DNA of 64,000 nt from Streptomyces sp. FIT100 (GTDB lineage: Bacteria > Actinomycetota > Actinomycetes > Streptomycetales > Streptomycetaceae), in NCBI RefSeq assembly GCF_024584805.1, contig NZ_CP075715.1, forward strand, positions 1,228,001 through 1,292,000, given 5' to 3'. The notes beneath the pieces are model-generated. The model saw only the letters and a list, made by a program, of their open reading frames with translations. It was not told the origin of the DNA and made no database searches. The position numbers and the translations under genes were made by a program. Below are positions 33,972 through 42,883 of the stretch, piece by piece. Positions within the stretch are counted from its first letter, which is position 1, and the number at the start of each line of letters is the position of its first letter.

Positions 33972-35738
33972 CTACAGGTACTGACCGGTGTTCGCCACCG
34001 TGTCGATGGAGCGTCCGGTGTCCGCGCCCTGCTTTCCGGTGACAAGGGTGCGGATGAAGACGATCCGCTCGCCCTTCTTTCCGGAGATACGGGCCCAGTC
34101 GTCCGGGTTCGTGGTGTTGGGCAGGTCCTCGTTCTCCTTGAACTCGTCCACGCATGCCTGGAGGAGGTGGGAGACCCGCAGACCCTTCTGGTTGTGGTCG
34201 AGGAAGGCCTTGATGGCCATCTTCTTGGCCCGGTCCACGATGTTCTGGATCATGGCGCCGGAATTGAAGTCCTTGAAGTAGAGGACTTCCTTGTCACCGT
34301 TGGCGTAGGTGACCTCGAGGAAGCGGTTCTCCTCGGTTTCCGCGTACATCTGCTCCACGACCGACTGGATCATGCCGTGGACCGCGGCGTCCTTGGAGCC
34401 GGTGTGCTCGGAGAGGTCGTCCGCGTGCAGCGGCAGCGAAGGCGTGAGGTACTTCGCGAAGATGTCCCTCGCGGCCTCCGCGTCCGGACGCTCGATCTTG
34501 ATCTTGACGTCGAGCCGGCCGGGCCGCAGGATCGCGGGGTCGATCATGTCCTCCCGGTTGGAGGCGCCGATCACGATCACGTTCTCCAGGCCCTCCACGC
34601 CGTCGATCTCGGCGAGCAGCTGCGGAACGATCGTGTTCTCGACGTCCGAGCTGACACCGGAGCCGCGGGTGCGGAAGAGGGACTCCATCTCGTCGAAGAA
34701 GACGATGACGGGGGTGCCCTCGCTCGCCTTCTCCCGGGCACGCTGGAAGACCAGGCGGATGTGCCGCTCGGTCTCGCCGACGTACTTGTTGAGGAGCTCG
34801 GGGCCCTTGATGTTGAGGAAGTAGCTCTTCCCCGCGGGCTGGCCGGTCACCTCGGCGACCTTCTTCGCAAGGGAGTTGGCGACGGCCTTGGCGATCAGCG
34901 TCTTTCCGCAGCCGGGCGGGCCGTAGAGCAGGATGCCCTTCGGCGGACGCAGTTCGTGCTCCCTGAACAGGTCGGGGTAGAGGTACGGCAGCTCGACCGC
35001 GTCCCGGATCATCTCGATCTGGTTCCCCAGACCGCCGATCTTGTCGTAGTCGACGTCGGGGACCTCTTCGAGGACGAGCTCCTCGACCTCGCTCTTCGGG
35101 ATCACCTCGTACACATAGCCGGAGCGCGGCTCGAGCAGCAGGGCGTCGCCGGGGCGGATGGTCATGTCCAGCAGCGGCTCGGCGAGCCTGACCACCCGTT
35201 CCTCGTCGGTGTGCCCGATGACCAGGGCCCGCTCGCCGTCCTCGAGGATCTCCTTGAGGGTGACGATGTCCCCGGCGCGCTCGAACTCCATGGCCTCGAC
35301 CACGTTGAGCGCCTCGTTGAGCATCACTTCCTGGCCGCGCCGGAGCTCGTCGAGCTCGACGCTGGGGCTGACGTTCACCCGGAGCTTGCGGCCCCCGGTG
35401 AAGATGTCGCAGGTGCCGTCCTCATTGGCCTGCAGGAAGACACCGAAGCCGGCCGGCGGCTGCGCGAGCCGGTCGACCTCCTCCTTGAGGGCCACGATCT
35501 GGTCGCGGGCCTCACGGAGCGTGTTCGCCAGTCGTTCGTTCTGAGCGGACACGCCGGCCAGGTTCGTCTGCAGCTCGACGATCCGCTCCTCGAGAATCCT
35601 CGTATGACGCGGAGAGTCGGCGAGCTTGCGGCGCAGGACGGCGATTTCCTGCTCAAGATAGGCAACCTGGCCGGCAGGGTCTTCAGACCCCCGTCCCGGC
35701 CGGAAGCCGCGGTTGTTGTCGTCGTCGTGGGCTGCCAC
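33972..35738 (-). CDS. arc: Proteasomal AAA+ ATPase ARC/Mpa
   Basis: A 588-residue hexameric unfoldase that captures pupylated proteins. N-terminal coiled coil at about residues 22-92 binds Pup; OB domains follow (about 95-215). The AAA+ module has Walker A GPPGCGKT at 273-280 and Walker B VIVFFDE at 344-350. The C-terminus ends GQYL, the penultimate-Tyr tail that docks into PrcA pockets. GTG 35738 sits behind GGAGGAGGTGAGG. Substrates are threaded into the 20S chamber. Confidence 0.96.
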   Translation of the reverse strand: MAAHDDDNNRGFRPGRGSEDPAGQVAYLEQEIAVLRRKLADSPRHTRILEERIVELQTNLAGVSAQNERLANTLREARDQIVALKEEVDRLAQPPAGFGVFLQANEDGTCDIFTGGRKLRVNVSPSVELDELRRGQEVMLNEALNVVEAMEFERAGDIVTLKEILEDGERALVIGHTDEERVVRLAEPLLDMTIRPGDALLLEPRSGYVYEVIPKSEVEELVLEEVPDVDYDKIGGLGNQIEMIRDAVELPYLYPDLFREHELRPPKGILLYGPPGCGKTLIAKAVANSLAKKVAEVTGQPAGKSYFLNIKGPELLNKYVGETERHIRLVFQRAREKASEGTPVIVFFDEMESLFRTRGSGVSSDVENTIVPQLLAEIDGVEGLENVIVIGASNREDMIDPAILRPGRLDVKIKIERPDAEAARDIFAKYLTPSLPLHADDLSEHTGSKDAAVHGMIQSVVEQMYAETEENRFLEVTYANGDKEVLYFKDFNSGAMIQNIVDRAKKMAIKAFLDHNQKGLRVSHLLQACVDEFKENEDLPNTTNPDDWARISGKKGERIVFIRTLVTGKQGADTGRSIDTVANTGQYL

Positions 35739-35995
35739 GGTCCTCACCTCCTCCAAGGGGAGCTGGACGCTTCCTGACCCTACCTGGGTGGGTGGTGATT
35801 GAAACCCCTAGATCACAAAGACGGAAGGGGTGTGTCCGATCTTCACCCTTGCGCTGCCCCTCACGCCAGGGGAATACCCACCCATCAACATCGGAAAGCG
35901 GGCGGTTGTATGGTCGGAACGGTCAACACCCGTCAGGGCTGGCCCGTATTGATACATCACGGCTTGATGCACACCGCGCAGGAACGGCAGGCGAC

Positions 35996-36274
35996 ATGAA
36001 CGAGGGTCTCGAAGTCTGGATCGACCAGGACCTCTGCACCGGTGACGGCATCTGTGCACAGTACGCCCCGGAGGTCTTCGAGCTGGACATCGACGGGCTC
36101 GCCTATGTGAAGAGCGCGGACGACGAGCTGTTGCAGCAGCCGGGGGCCACAACGCCGGTGCCGCTGCCGCTGCTGACCGATGTCATCGACTCGGCGAAGG
36201 AATGCCCGGGCGACTGCATCCATGTACGTCGCGTTTCGGACAAGATCGAGGTGTACGGTCCCGACGCGGAGTAG
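35996..36274 (+). CDS. Ferredoxin ([3Fe-4S] type)
   Basis: A 92-residue acidic ferredoxin. Cluster ligands are Cys14 and Cys20 (DLCTGDGICAQYAPEVFEL) and Cys70 followed by Pro; a fourth Cys is at 74 (AKECPGDCI). A Gly sits where the second Cys of a [4Fe-4S] cluster would be, fitting a [3Fe-4S] electron donor such as those serving cytochromes P450. ATG 35996 follows AGGAACGG. It is divergent to arc with a 257-bp gap in which no gene is seen. No P450 is adjacent. Confidence 0.9.
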   Translation: MNEGLEVWIDQDLCTGDGICAQYAPEVFELDIDGLAYVKSADDELLQQPGATTPVPLPLLTDVIDSAKECPGDCIHVRRVSDKIEVYGPDAE

Positions 36275-36338
36275 GCCCCGACGCGCAGTAGGCGCAGCCG
36301 TGGGCCCCGCACGGCACCTGCCGACGCGGTGTGACGGG

Positions 36339-36929
36339 TCAGACACTTCCCGTGGTGGCCGCGGACAGGGCGGTCTCGACGAACTTCCCGCCGCGCCACC
36401 GCCATTCGACCCGCTCCTGCTCGTCCGGGCAGCAGCGCGGGACGTCGGGTGAGGAGTAGCCGAGGAGGGTCGCGGTGATCACTCCGTCACGTACGGCGAA
36501 GTCGCCGACGCTGAGCTGCCGGCCCGGCTCGACCAGGGTCGCCACGACGCGCGGGGCGCCGGCCGAGGAGCGGGCGATGACGTAGACACCGCTCGGCGGT
36601 GTGCCGGAGCCGGCCTCGCAGCGGGCGACCACGGCGGTCTCGGCACCGCCGTCCCCGTCGAGATCGCCACTGGCCTTCTTCACGACAGTCGTACCGGCTC
36701 CGCCGCAGGCGAGGGGCAGTTCCACGGAGGCCGCGTCCGGCGCGGGCAGGCCCGGGGCGGGTGCGGCGGCCGTGGCCGTCCCGGCCCCCGACTGGCCCGC
36801 CTCGGCGGCGTCGGGCTGGAGCAGTCCGGCGCCCGCCACGACCGCGGCCATCGCCGTCGCGGTGGCGAGCCAGTGCACCGGGCGGGCGTGGGTGTGCGCG
36901 AGGTCCGGGAGCATCGCGGAGGTCTGCAC
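36339..36929 (-). CDS. Secreted or membrane-anchored hypothetical protein with FG-GAP-like segment
   Basis: About 196 residues. A signal-like hydrophobic stretch (HWLATATAMAAVVAGAGLL) lies near residues 18-36. The exported part has SGDLDGDGGAETAVVARC, a calcium-binding FG-GAP/VCBS-type turn, and two Cys pairs. GTG 36929 is chosen because ACAGGAGAC is well placed; starts at 36974 and 37022 are possible. It converges on the ferredoxin gene. No function is assigned. Confidence 0.65.
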   Translation of the reverse strand: MQTSAMLPDLAHTHARPVHWLATATAMAAVVAGAGLLQPDAAEAGQSGAGTATAAAPAPGLPAPDAASVELPLACGGAGTTVVKKASGDLDGDGGAETAVVARCEAGSGTPPSGVYVIARSSAGAPRVVATLVEPGRQLSVGDFAVRDGVITATLLGYSSPDVPRCCPDEQERVEWRWRGGKFVETALSAATTGSV

Positions 36930-37028
36930 GCGGGGTGTCTCCTGTGGGGCTGTGCCGGTGGGGGTGGGACGCATCGTGCCACACGTCACAGGAGGCGGGA
37001 ACAGAGGGGTGGGCAATGCCAACGTAAA

Positions 37029-37078
37029 GGTGCCGCCGCACAGTTCCCGGTATGTCCGGGGAACTGTGCGGCGGCACC
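37029..37078 (-). terminator. Terminator after trmI
   Basis: A perfect 20-bp stem, GGTGCCGCCGCACAGTTCCC with its complement, with a 10-base loop, 17 bp after the trmI stop. It is one of the strongest hairpins in the window. Confidence 0.9.
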
Positions 37079-37095
37079 GTGTCGTTGTGAGGGCG

Positions 37096-37983
37096 TCAGC
37101 CCTTGTTGGGGCCCTCGTAGTCCTCGCCGTAGGCGCCCTTGGCGGGACGGCGGCGGCGCATCGGCGGCTCGACGCCGTCGGCGAGGCGCCGGGCGGTCAC
37201 GAGGAAGCCGGTGTGGCCGATCATCCGGTGGTCCGGGCGGACGGCCAGGCCCTCGACGTGCCAGTTGCGGATCATGGACTCCCAGGGCTGCGGCTCGGCG
37301 TAGCAGCCGATCTCGCGAATGGACTCGACGGTCCGGGCGAGCTGGGTGGTGGTCGCCACGTAGCAGCACAGGATGCCGCCGGGAACGAGCGCCTTGGAGA
37401 CGGCGTCCAGGCACTCCCAGGGGGCGAGCATGTCCAGGATGACGCGGTCGACATCGGCGTCCGAGAGGTTGTCCTGGAGGTCACCGACGGTGAGCGTCCA
37501 GGCCGGGTGCGGGCCGCCGAAGTAGCGCTCCACGTTCCCCTTGGCGATCTCCGCGAAGTCCTCCCGGCGCTCGTACGAGTGCAGCATGCCCTCGTCGCCG
37601 ATGGCGCGGAGCAGGAAGCTGCTCAGCGAGCCGGATCCGACCCCCGCTTCGACGACGCGCGCGCCGGGGAAGATGTCCGCGAAGGCCAGGATCTGCCCCG
37701 CGTCCTTGGGGTAGACCACGGCGGCACCGCGGGGCATGGACAGGACGTAGTCGGGGAGCAGGGGGCGCAGCGCGAGGTAGGCGACGTTTCCCGTGGTTCG
37801 GACAACACTGCCCTCGGGAGCGCCGATCAGCTCGTCGTGCGGGAAGGAACCCTTGTGGGTGTGGAAGTTCTTCCCGGCCTCGAGCGTGAACGTGTAGTGG
37901 CGTCCCTTGGGGTCGGTGAGCTGGACCTGGTCCCCGACCTTGAAGGGCCCGCGACGGCGGGCGGCACCGGTCGGTTCGGACAT
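37096..37983 (-). CDS. trmI: tRNA (adenine-58-N1)-methyltransferase TrmI
   Basis: A 295-residue Rossmann methyltransferase that forms m1A58 in the T-loop of tRNAs. The N-terminal barrel (VGDQVQLTDPKGRHYTFTLEAGKNFHTHKG) leads to the SAM motif VVEAGVGSGSLSSFLLRAIG, the acidic loop YERREDFAEIAKGN and the DMLAPWECLDAV catalytic motif. A basic tail closes the protein. It is often beside proteasome genes in actinobacteria. ATG 37983; it follows the site-2 protease gene by 18 bp, so the two are one operon. Confidence 0.93.
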   Translation of the reverse strand: MSEPTGAARRRGPFKVGDQVQLTDPKGRHYTFTLEAGKNFHTHKGSFPHDELIGAPEGSVVRTTGNVAYLALRPLLPDYVLSMPRGAAVVYPKDAGQILAFADIFPGARVVEAGVGSGSLSSFLLRAIGDEGMLHSYERREDFAEIAKGNVERYFGGPHPAWTLTVGDLQDNLSDADVDRVILDMLAPWECLDAVSKALVPGGILCCYVATTTQLARTVESIREIGCYAEPQPWESMIRNWHVEGLAVRPDHRMIGHTGFLVTARRLADGVEPPMRRRRPAKGAYGEDYEGPNKG

Positions 37984-38001
37984 GTGACCAGAGTACCGGG
38001 G

Positions 38002-39249
38002 TTACGAAGACGGTCTTGCCATGGCCTTGACGAAGGCCCGCTCGACGTCCGCCGTGGACAGGACACCGTAGATCTCGCCGGTGTCCTCGACGACGAGGTA
38101 CTCGGTGGCGGGGGTCGCCCGGAGCCGGTCGAGCAGGGCCTCACCGGCCAGTTCGGCGGGGACCTTCAGCCCGTCGGTGAGCTCCTGGGCGAGACCGCTG
38201 ACCGCGACCCAGGGGCGCCGGTGCTCGGGGACGCCGACGATCGCCGTCTCGCGGACCAGGGCGGTCGGGTCGCCGTGGCCGTCGACGACGACGAGGGCAC
38301 GGGCGCCCGCCTCGTTGGCGCGGCGCAGGGCCTCCGAGAGCGGGGTGTCGGACTGGACGGGCACGGCGCGCCTGGTGAGGGTGCGGGCGCTCAGTTCGGG
38401 GAGGTGCTCGCGCAGCCGGGCCATGCGCAGGCTGTTGCCGGCGCCGGTCCAGATGATGGCGGCGAGGATGGCGGCGAGCAGCGCGTCGGTGACGGTGTCC
38501 ATGCCGCCGATGTCCTCGGTGGAGTTGCCGAGCGCTCCGGTGTGGGTGAGCAGGGGCAGGCCGATCAGGACCGCGACGGCGAGGGCGCGGCCGACCCAGG
38601 CGGCGGCGACGGTGCCGCTCATCGGCCTGCCGGTGATCTTCCAGACGACGGCGCGGAGCATCCGGCCGCCGTCCAGCGGCAGCCCCGGCAGCAGGTTGAA
38701 GACGGCGACGATCAGGTTGGAGATCATCAGTCCGGCCAGCAGCACCCCGGGCACGGTGTCGGGCTCGACGGCGTACAGGGCGAGGTAGAAGACCCCGGCG
38801 AGGACGAGCGAGAGCAGGGGGCCGACGAAGGCGAGGACGAACTCACGGCCGGGTGTCTCGGACTCCTTCTCGATCTCCGATACGCCGCCGAAGAACTGGA
38901 GCTGGATCCGGCGCACGGGCAGCTTGTAGCGGAGCGCCACGACGGTGTGGGCGAGCTCGTGGACCAGGACGGAGGCGTAGAAGGCGACCGCGAAGAAGAG
39001 GGAGACGAGGTAGCGCGCGCCGCCGAGTTCGGGCAGGACCCGGTCGAGCTGTCCGCCGAAGACCCAGGTGATGAGGGCGGCGACCAGGAACCAGCTGGGG
39101 GCGACATAGACGGGCACGCCGAAGGGGCGGCCCATCAGGATGCCGCCGCCCGGCTCGTCGGAGCGCTTGCGCTCGGCGCCGTCGGGGTCCGCTTCCCCCG
39201 TGCCGGACCGCGGCCGCGTGTGCTCGCCGCTCTCCTCGTCCTTGTTCAC
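38002..39249 (-). CDS. Site-2 protease-family intramembrane metalloprotease with CBS domains
   Basis: A 415-residue membrane protein. Zinc motif His97-Glu98-x2-His101 (LVHELAHTVVAL) lies in one helix, and the third ligand Asp193 in NLLPGLPLDGGRML. Six or so transmembrane segments are followed by a CBS pair at about 285-410 (RAVPVQSDTPLSEALRRANEAGARALVVVDG ... GEIYGVLSTADVERAF). Such enzymes (SpoIVFB/Rip3-like) cleave membrane-bound regulators, with the CBS part sensing adenine nucleotides. GTG 39249 behind GAAGGGAA. Its substrate is not identifiable here. Confidence 0.92.
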   Translation of the reverse strand: MNKDEESGEHTRPRSGTGEADPDGAERKRSDEPGGGILMGRPFGVPVYVAPSWFLVAALITWVFGGQLDRVLPELGGARYLVSLFFAVAFYASVLVHELAHTVVALRYKLPVRRIQLQFFGGVSEIEKESETPGREFVLAFVGPLLSLVLAGVFYLALYAVEPDTVPGVLLAGLMISNLIVAVFNLLPGLPLDGGRMLRAVVWKITGRPMSGTVAAAWVGRALAVAVLIGLPLLTHTGALGNSTEDIGGMDTVTDALLAAILAAIIWTGAGNSLRMARLREHLPELSARTLTRRAVPVQSDTPLSEALRRANEAGARALVVVDGHGDPTALVRETAIVGVPEHRRPWVAVSGLAQELTDGLKVPAELAGEALLDRLRATPATEYLVVEDTGEIYGVLSTADVERAFVKAMARPSS

Positions 39250-39356
39250 GGGTTCCCTTCGTCACGAGGCGTCGCTCGCTCGATCATGCAGTGCGAGAGG
39301 GTCTGGGGTCGATGGTATGCCGCTCGCTGTCAGTGGCGGGCCGTAGGGTCTGGGTC

Positions 39357-40346
39357 ATGAGTACGAGTCAGCCGCCCCCGGAGGGCCGGCCGCAGCCTGT
39401 CCTGGAGGATGTGCCCACGGCCGCGGACGGTCATCCCTCGCCGCCCGAGGCACAGCGGTCCGGGCCGGACGGCCGGCCTCCGGGCTCGCTGTCCCCGTCG
39501 CGGGCGAGCGACTTCATGCAGTGCCCTCTGCTGTACCGGTTCCGGGTGATCGACAGGCTGCCGGAGAAGCCGAGCGAGGCGGCGACCCGGGGGACGCTGG
39601 TCCACGCCGTGCTGGAGCGGCTCTTCGACGCCCCCGCGGTGGAGCGCACACCGCCGCGGGCGAAGGCGCTGATCCCGGGTCAGTGGGACCGGCTGCTGGA
39701 GTCGCGGCCCGAGCTGGGCGAGCTGTTCGCGGAGGATGCGGACGGTGAGCGGCTCTCGCGCTGGATGACGGAGGCGGAGCAGCTGGTCGAGCGGTGGTTC
39801 TCGCTGGAGGACCCGACGCGGCTGGAGCCGGCGGAGCGCGAGCTGTTCGTGGAGACGGAGCTGGAGTCCGGGCTGCGGCTGCGCGGGGTGATCGACCGGG
39901 TCGACGTGGCGCCGACGGGCGAGGTGCGGATCGTCGACTACAAGACGGGCAAGGCGCCCCGGCCGGAGTACAGCGAGGGCGCGCTGTTCCAGATGAAGTT
40001 CTACGCCCTGGTGGTCTGGCGGCTCAAGGGCGTGGTGCCGCGGCGGTTGCAGCTGGTCTATCTGGGCAGCGGAGAAGTGCTGACGTACGACCCGGTCGTG
40101 GCCGATCTGGAGCGGGTGGAGCGCAAGCTGCTGGCGCTGTGGGACGCGATCATGCGGGCCGCGGAGACGGGCGACTGGCGCCCGCGCCCGACGAAGCTGT
40201 GCGGCTGGTGCGACCACCAGTCGGTGTGTCCGGAGTTCGGGGGCACCCCTCCGCCGTACCCGTTGCCGCTGGTGCCGCGGCCCTCGGGCGAGCGGCGGCC
40301 GGATGAATCGGGCATGGGCGGTCAGGGCAGAATGGGGCCGGTCTAG
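39357..40346 (+). CDS. RecB-family nuclease (PD-(D/E)XK, iron-sulphur)
   Basis: A 329-residue nuclease-domain protein. The active-site motifs are GVIDRVDV and VRIVDYKTGKAP (D-x-K), with His in GTLVHAVLERLF. Four Cys, 56, 282, 285 and 291 (MQCPLLYRF ... CGWCDHQSVC), match the AddB/Cas4-type [4Fe-4S] arrangement. It has no helicase domain. ATG 39357 lacks a strong ribosome site; 39291 is an alternative. The N-terminal 45 residues are Pro-rich. The response regulator starts 13 bp downstream. Likely a DNA repair nuclease. Confidence 0.9.
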   Translation: MSTSQPPPEGRPQPVLEDVPTAADGHPSPPEAQRSGPDGRPPGSLSPSRASDFMQCPLLYRFRVIDRLPEKPSEAATRGTLVHAVLERLFDAPAVERTPPRAKALIPGQWDRLLESRPELGELFAEDADGERLSRWMTEAEQLVERWFSLEDPTRLEPAERELFVETELESGLRLRGVIDRVDVAPTGEVRIVDYKTGKAPRPEYSEGALFQMKFYALVVWRLKGVVPRRLQLVYLGSGEVLTYDPVVADLERVERKLLALWDAIMRAAETGDWRPRPTKLCGWCDHQSVCPEFGGTPPPYPLPLVPRPSGERRPDESGMGGQGRMGPV

Positions 40347-40359
40347 CGAAGGAGTTCCC

Positions 40360-41031
40360 GTGGCTGTCCGTGTCCTACTGGTCGATGACCAACCTCTGCT
40401 GCGCACCGGCTTCCGGATGATCCTGGAGGCGGAGCAGGACATCGCGGTCGTCGGGGAGGCCGGGGACGGCCTCCAGGCCCTGGACCAGGTGCGGGCGTTG
40501 CAGCCCGATGTAGTGCTGATGGACATCCGCATGCCGCGGATGGACGGGGTCGAGGCGACCCGGCAGATCACCGGTCCGGGGCGGGACGGCCCGGCGAAGG
40601 TGCTGGTGCTGACCACGTTCGATCTGGACGAGTACGTGGTGGAGGCGCTGCGGGCGGGTGCGAGCGGCTTCCTGCTGAAGGACGCGCCGGCGAACGAGCT
40701 GGTCCAGGCGATCCGGGTGGTCGCGGCGGGCGAGGCGATGCTGGCGCCGAGCGTGACGCGCCGGCTGCTCGACAAGTACGCGGACCATCTCCCGTCCGGC
40801 GAGGACCCGGTCCCCAACACGCTGCACACGCTGACCGAGCGCGAGGTCGAGGTGCTGAAGCTGGTCGCCCGCGGCCTGTCGAACGCGGAGATCGCGGCGG
40901 ATCTGTTCGTCAGCGAGACGACCGTGAAGACGCACGTCGGCCATGTGCTGACGAAGCTGGGCCTGCGCGACCGGGTCCAGGCCGCGGTGTACGCGTACGA
41001 GAGCGGCCTGGTGCGCCCCGGCGCCCAATGA
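40360..41031 (+). CDS. NarL/FixJ-family response regulator without adjacent kinase
   Basis: A 223-residue two-component regulator. The receiver has the acidic pair Asp9/Asp10, the phospho-accepting Asp55 (VVLMDIRMP) and the Lys in GFLLKDAP. The LuxR-type HTH is at about 155-215 (LTEREVEVLKLVARGLSNAEIAADLFVSETTVKTHVGHVLTKLGLRDRVQ). GTG 40360 follows GAAGGAG. It probably shares a transcript with the RecB-like nuclease; no histidine kinase gene lies in this window. The gap 41032-41225 has no gene. Confidence 0.92.
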   Translation: MAVRVLLVDDQPLLRTGFRMILEAEQDIAVVGEAGDGLQALDQVRALQPDVVLMDIRMPRMDGVEATRQITGPGRDGPAKVLVLTTFDLDEYVVEALRAGASGFLLKDAPANELVQAIRVVAAGEAMLAPSVTRRLLDKYADHLPSGEDPVPNTLHTLTEREVEVLKLVARGLSNAEIAADLFVSETTVKTHVGHVLTKLGLRDRVQAAVYAYESGLVRPGAQ

Positions 41032-41225
41032 GCGGCGGGCGCGGTTCGCCTCCGCCGCCACGGCGAATGGGCCGAAGGGTGCGCGGCTGTCGAGCGGGAG
41101 AACGCGCGCAGACTCCGAGGAAGGAGGAGTCGAGCACGATCGACCGTCGACAGCCGCTGATGCGCCCCGGTGGGGTTCCCCCCGGCCGAGGGCCAGGGGG
41201 AGACCCGAGCTTTCGGGAAAGGGCC

Positions 41226-42815
41226 TCAGCCCTTCTTGATCTCCCAGAAGCGGAAGACCGTGGATATGTCGAGCGACCACTCCACGCCCGTGATGTTGCC
41301 GATGACCACCGCGTACTGCTTGCCCTGCCAGAGCGGCAGCAACGGGATCTCCTCGGCGACGAGGTTCTGGAGCTCGGCGAACTTCTCCTCGGTCTCGGAG
41401 CGGTCCGTCATGGCCGAGGTGCCGGGGATGATCTCGCCGGTGATCTTCTTGTTCTCGTAGTTGTTGCCGAGGACGTTGTCCGGGCCGAAGAACGGCTGCG
41501 TGAAGTTGTCCGGGTCCGGGTAGTCGGGGACCCAGCCCTTCACGTAGACGCCGTACTTGCCGGCCTGGATGTCCTTCTCGTACTGCTCGAACGGGACGGA
41601 CTGGACGGTCGCCGCGAACAGGCCGCTGTCGTTGAGCTGCTTGGCGATGGCCTTCAGCGCCTGGTCGGTGGCCGGGCCGTAACGGCTCGGAGTGGACCAG
41701 AGGGTGATCTTCACCTTGTCGGTGATATCGGCGTCACGCAGCGCCTCACGTGCCTTGGCAGGCTGCGGGGAGCCGCCGTAGCGGTCGAAGAAGGCGGTGT
41801 TGTGGGTGCCGATTCCGGCCGGGACGATCGAGTAGAGCGAGCTCGCCGTGGCCTGGTAGACGTCCCTGACCAGGGCGTCCCGGTCGACGAGGTAGGCGAA
41901 TGCCTCGCGCACCGCGGGCTTGCCCGCGACCGGGTCGTCCATGTTGAAGACCAGATGCTGGACCTCGGCGCTGCTGCCCTCCACGACGGCGATCTGCTCG
42001 TCGTCCGCGGAGAGGGAGCCCTGGAGCTCCGTGATGTCCTGGGAGGTGAGACCTCGGTAGGCGACGTCGACGTCGCCGTGCTTGAGGGCGGAGCCGAGCT
42101 TCTTCTGGTCGCCGTGGAAGAAGGTGAGGGTGACGCCGCCGTTGTTCACCGTGGCGGTGCCCTTGTACTCGGGGTTGACCGAGAAGACCGCTTCATTCTC
42201 GCCGAAGGAGTCGAGCTTGTACGGGCCCGAGCCGACGGCCTTGCCGTCCTCGCGCAGCGACCCGGACTCGTACTCGCGGTGGTCGACGATGGAGCCCGCA
42301 CCCGAGGCGATCTTGCTCGGGAAGGTGGCGTCGGGCACCTTCAGGTGGAAGACGACCGTCTTCTCGTCGGGCGTCTCGATGCGGCCGATGGTGGAGAGCA
42401 GCGGCCCAGGACCGGAGTCGCTGTCGATCTTCAGCGCCCGCTCGAAGGAGAACTTGACGTCCTCGGAGGTCAGCGGGTTGCCGTTGCTGAACTTCAGGCC
42501 CTCCCGCAGGGTGCAGCGGTAGGCGGTGCTGCCGCCCCCGTCGAAGCCGCACTTCTCGGCGGCCTCGGGCTCGGGGGTCGAGCTGCCCTTGGGGAATGCC
42601 ATGAGGGACTGGAAGACGTTGTTGAACAGCAGCCACGAGCCGGGGTCGTAACCGTCCGCGGGGTCGGTGGCCAGCACCTCGTCGGACATGCCGACGACGA
42701 TCTTGGCTCTGTCGCCCGAGGCGTCGTCGCCCTGGTCGGCGCCGCAGCCCACCAGCAGTACGGCGGAGAGTCCCGCGGCGATCGGGGCCGTCCCTCGCTT
42801 GAATATTGCCTTCAC
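41226..42815 (-). CDS. Peptide/nickel-type ABC substrate-binding lipoprotein (SBP family 5), second of a pair
   Basis: A 529-residue lipoprotein. Signal peptide with lipobox LLVGC, lipid anchor Cys24. Family 5 features include RCTLREGLKFSNGNPLTSEDVKFSFERAL, VGSGPYKLDSF and KGWVPDYPDPDNFTQPFF. The GTG 42815 start follows AAGGTTCT. It lies 68 bp after a paralogue with the same architecture, and no permease or ATPase gene is adjacent, so it must use a transporter encoded elsewhere. Oligopeptide binding is the family default. Confidence 0.9.
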   Translation of the reverse strand: MKAIFKRGTAPIAAGLSAVLLVGCGADQGDDASGDRAKIVVGMSDEVLATDPADGYDPGSWLLFNNVFQSLMAFPKGSSTPEPEAAEKCGFDGGGSTAYRCTLREGLKFSNGNPLTSEDVKFSFERALKIDSDSGPGPLLSTIGRIETPDEKTVVFHLKVPDATFPSKIASGAGSIVDHREYESGSLREDGKAVGSGPYKLDSFGENEAVFSVNPEYKGTATVNNGGVTLTFFHGDQKKLGSALKHGDVDVAYRGLTSQDITELQGSLSADDEQIAVVEGSSAEVQHLVFNMDDPVAGKPAVREAFAYLVDRDALVRDVYQATASSLYSIVPAGIGTHNTAFFDRYGGSPQPAKAREALRDADITDKVKITLWSTPSRYGPATDQALKAIAKQLNDSGLFAATVQSVPFEQYEKDIQAGKYGVYVKGWVPDYPDPDNFTQPFFGPDNVLGNNYENKKITGEIIPGTSAMTDRSETEEKFAELQNLVAEEIPLLPLWQGKQYAVVIGNITGVEWSLDISTVFRFWEIKKG

Positions 42816-42883
42816 AGAACCTTGCCTCTTGCTCTCGAGAGCCGGCCGCGACGTTCGCGGCCGGTTACGCCGGGTACGGAAGA

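Noticed and set aside
36103-36405. Minus-strand open frame overlapping the ferredoxin gene
   Set aside because: Antisense to a clear ferredoxin with cluster cysteines; no independent coding evidence.
41032-41225. A gene after the response regulator
   Set aside because: Only short frames with no start signal; small hairpins suggest convergent termination, none strong enough to call.
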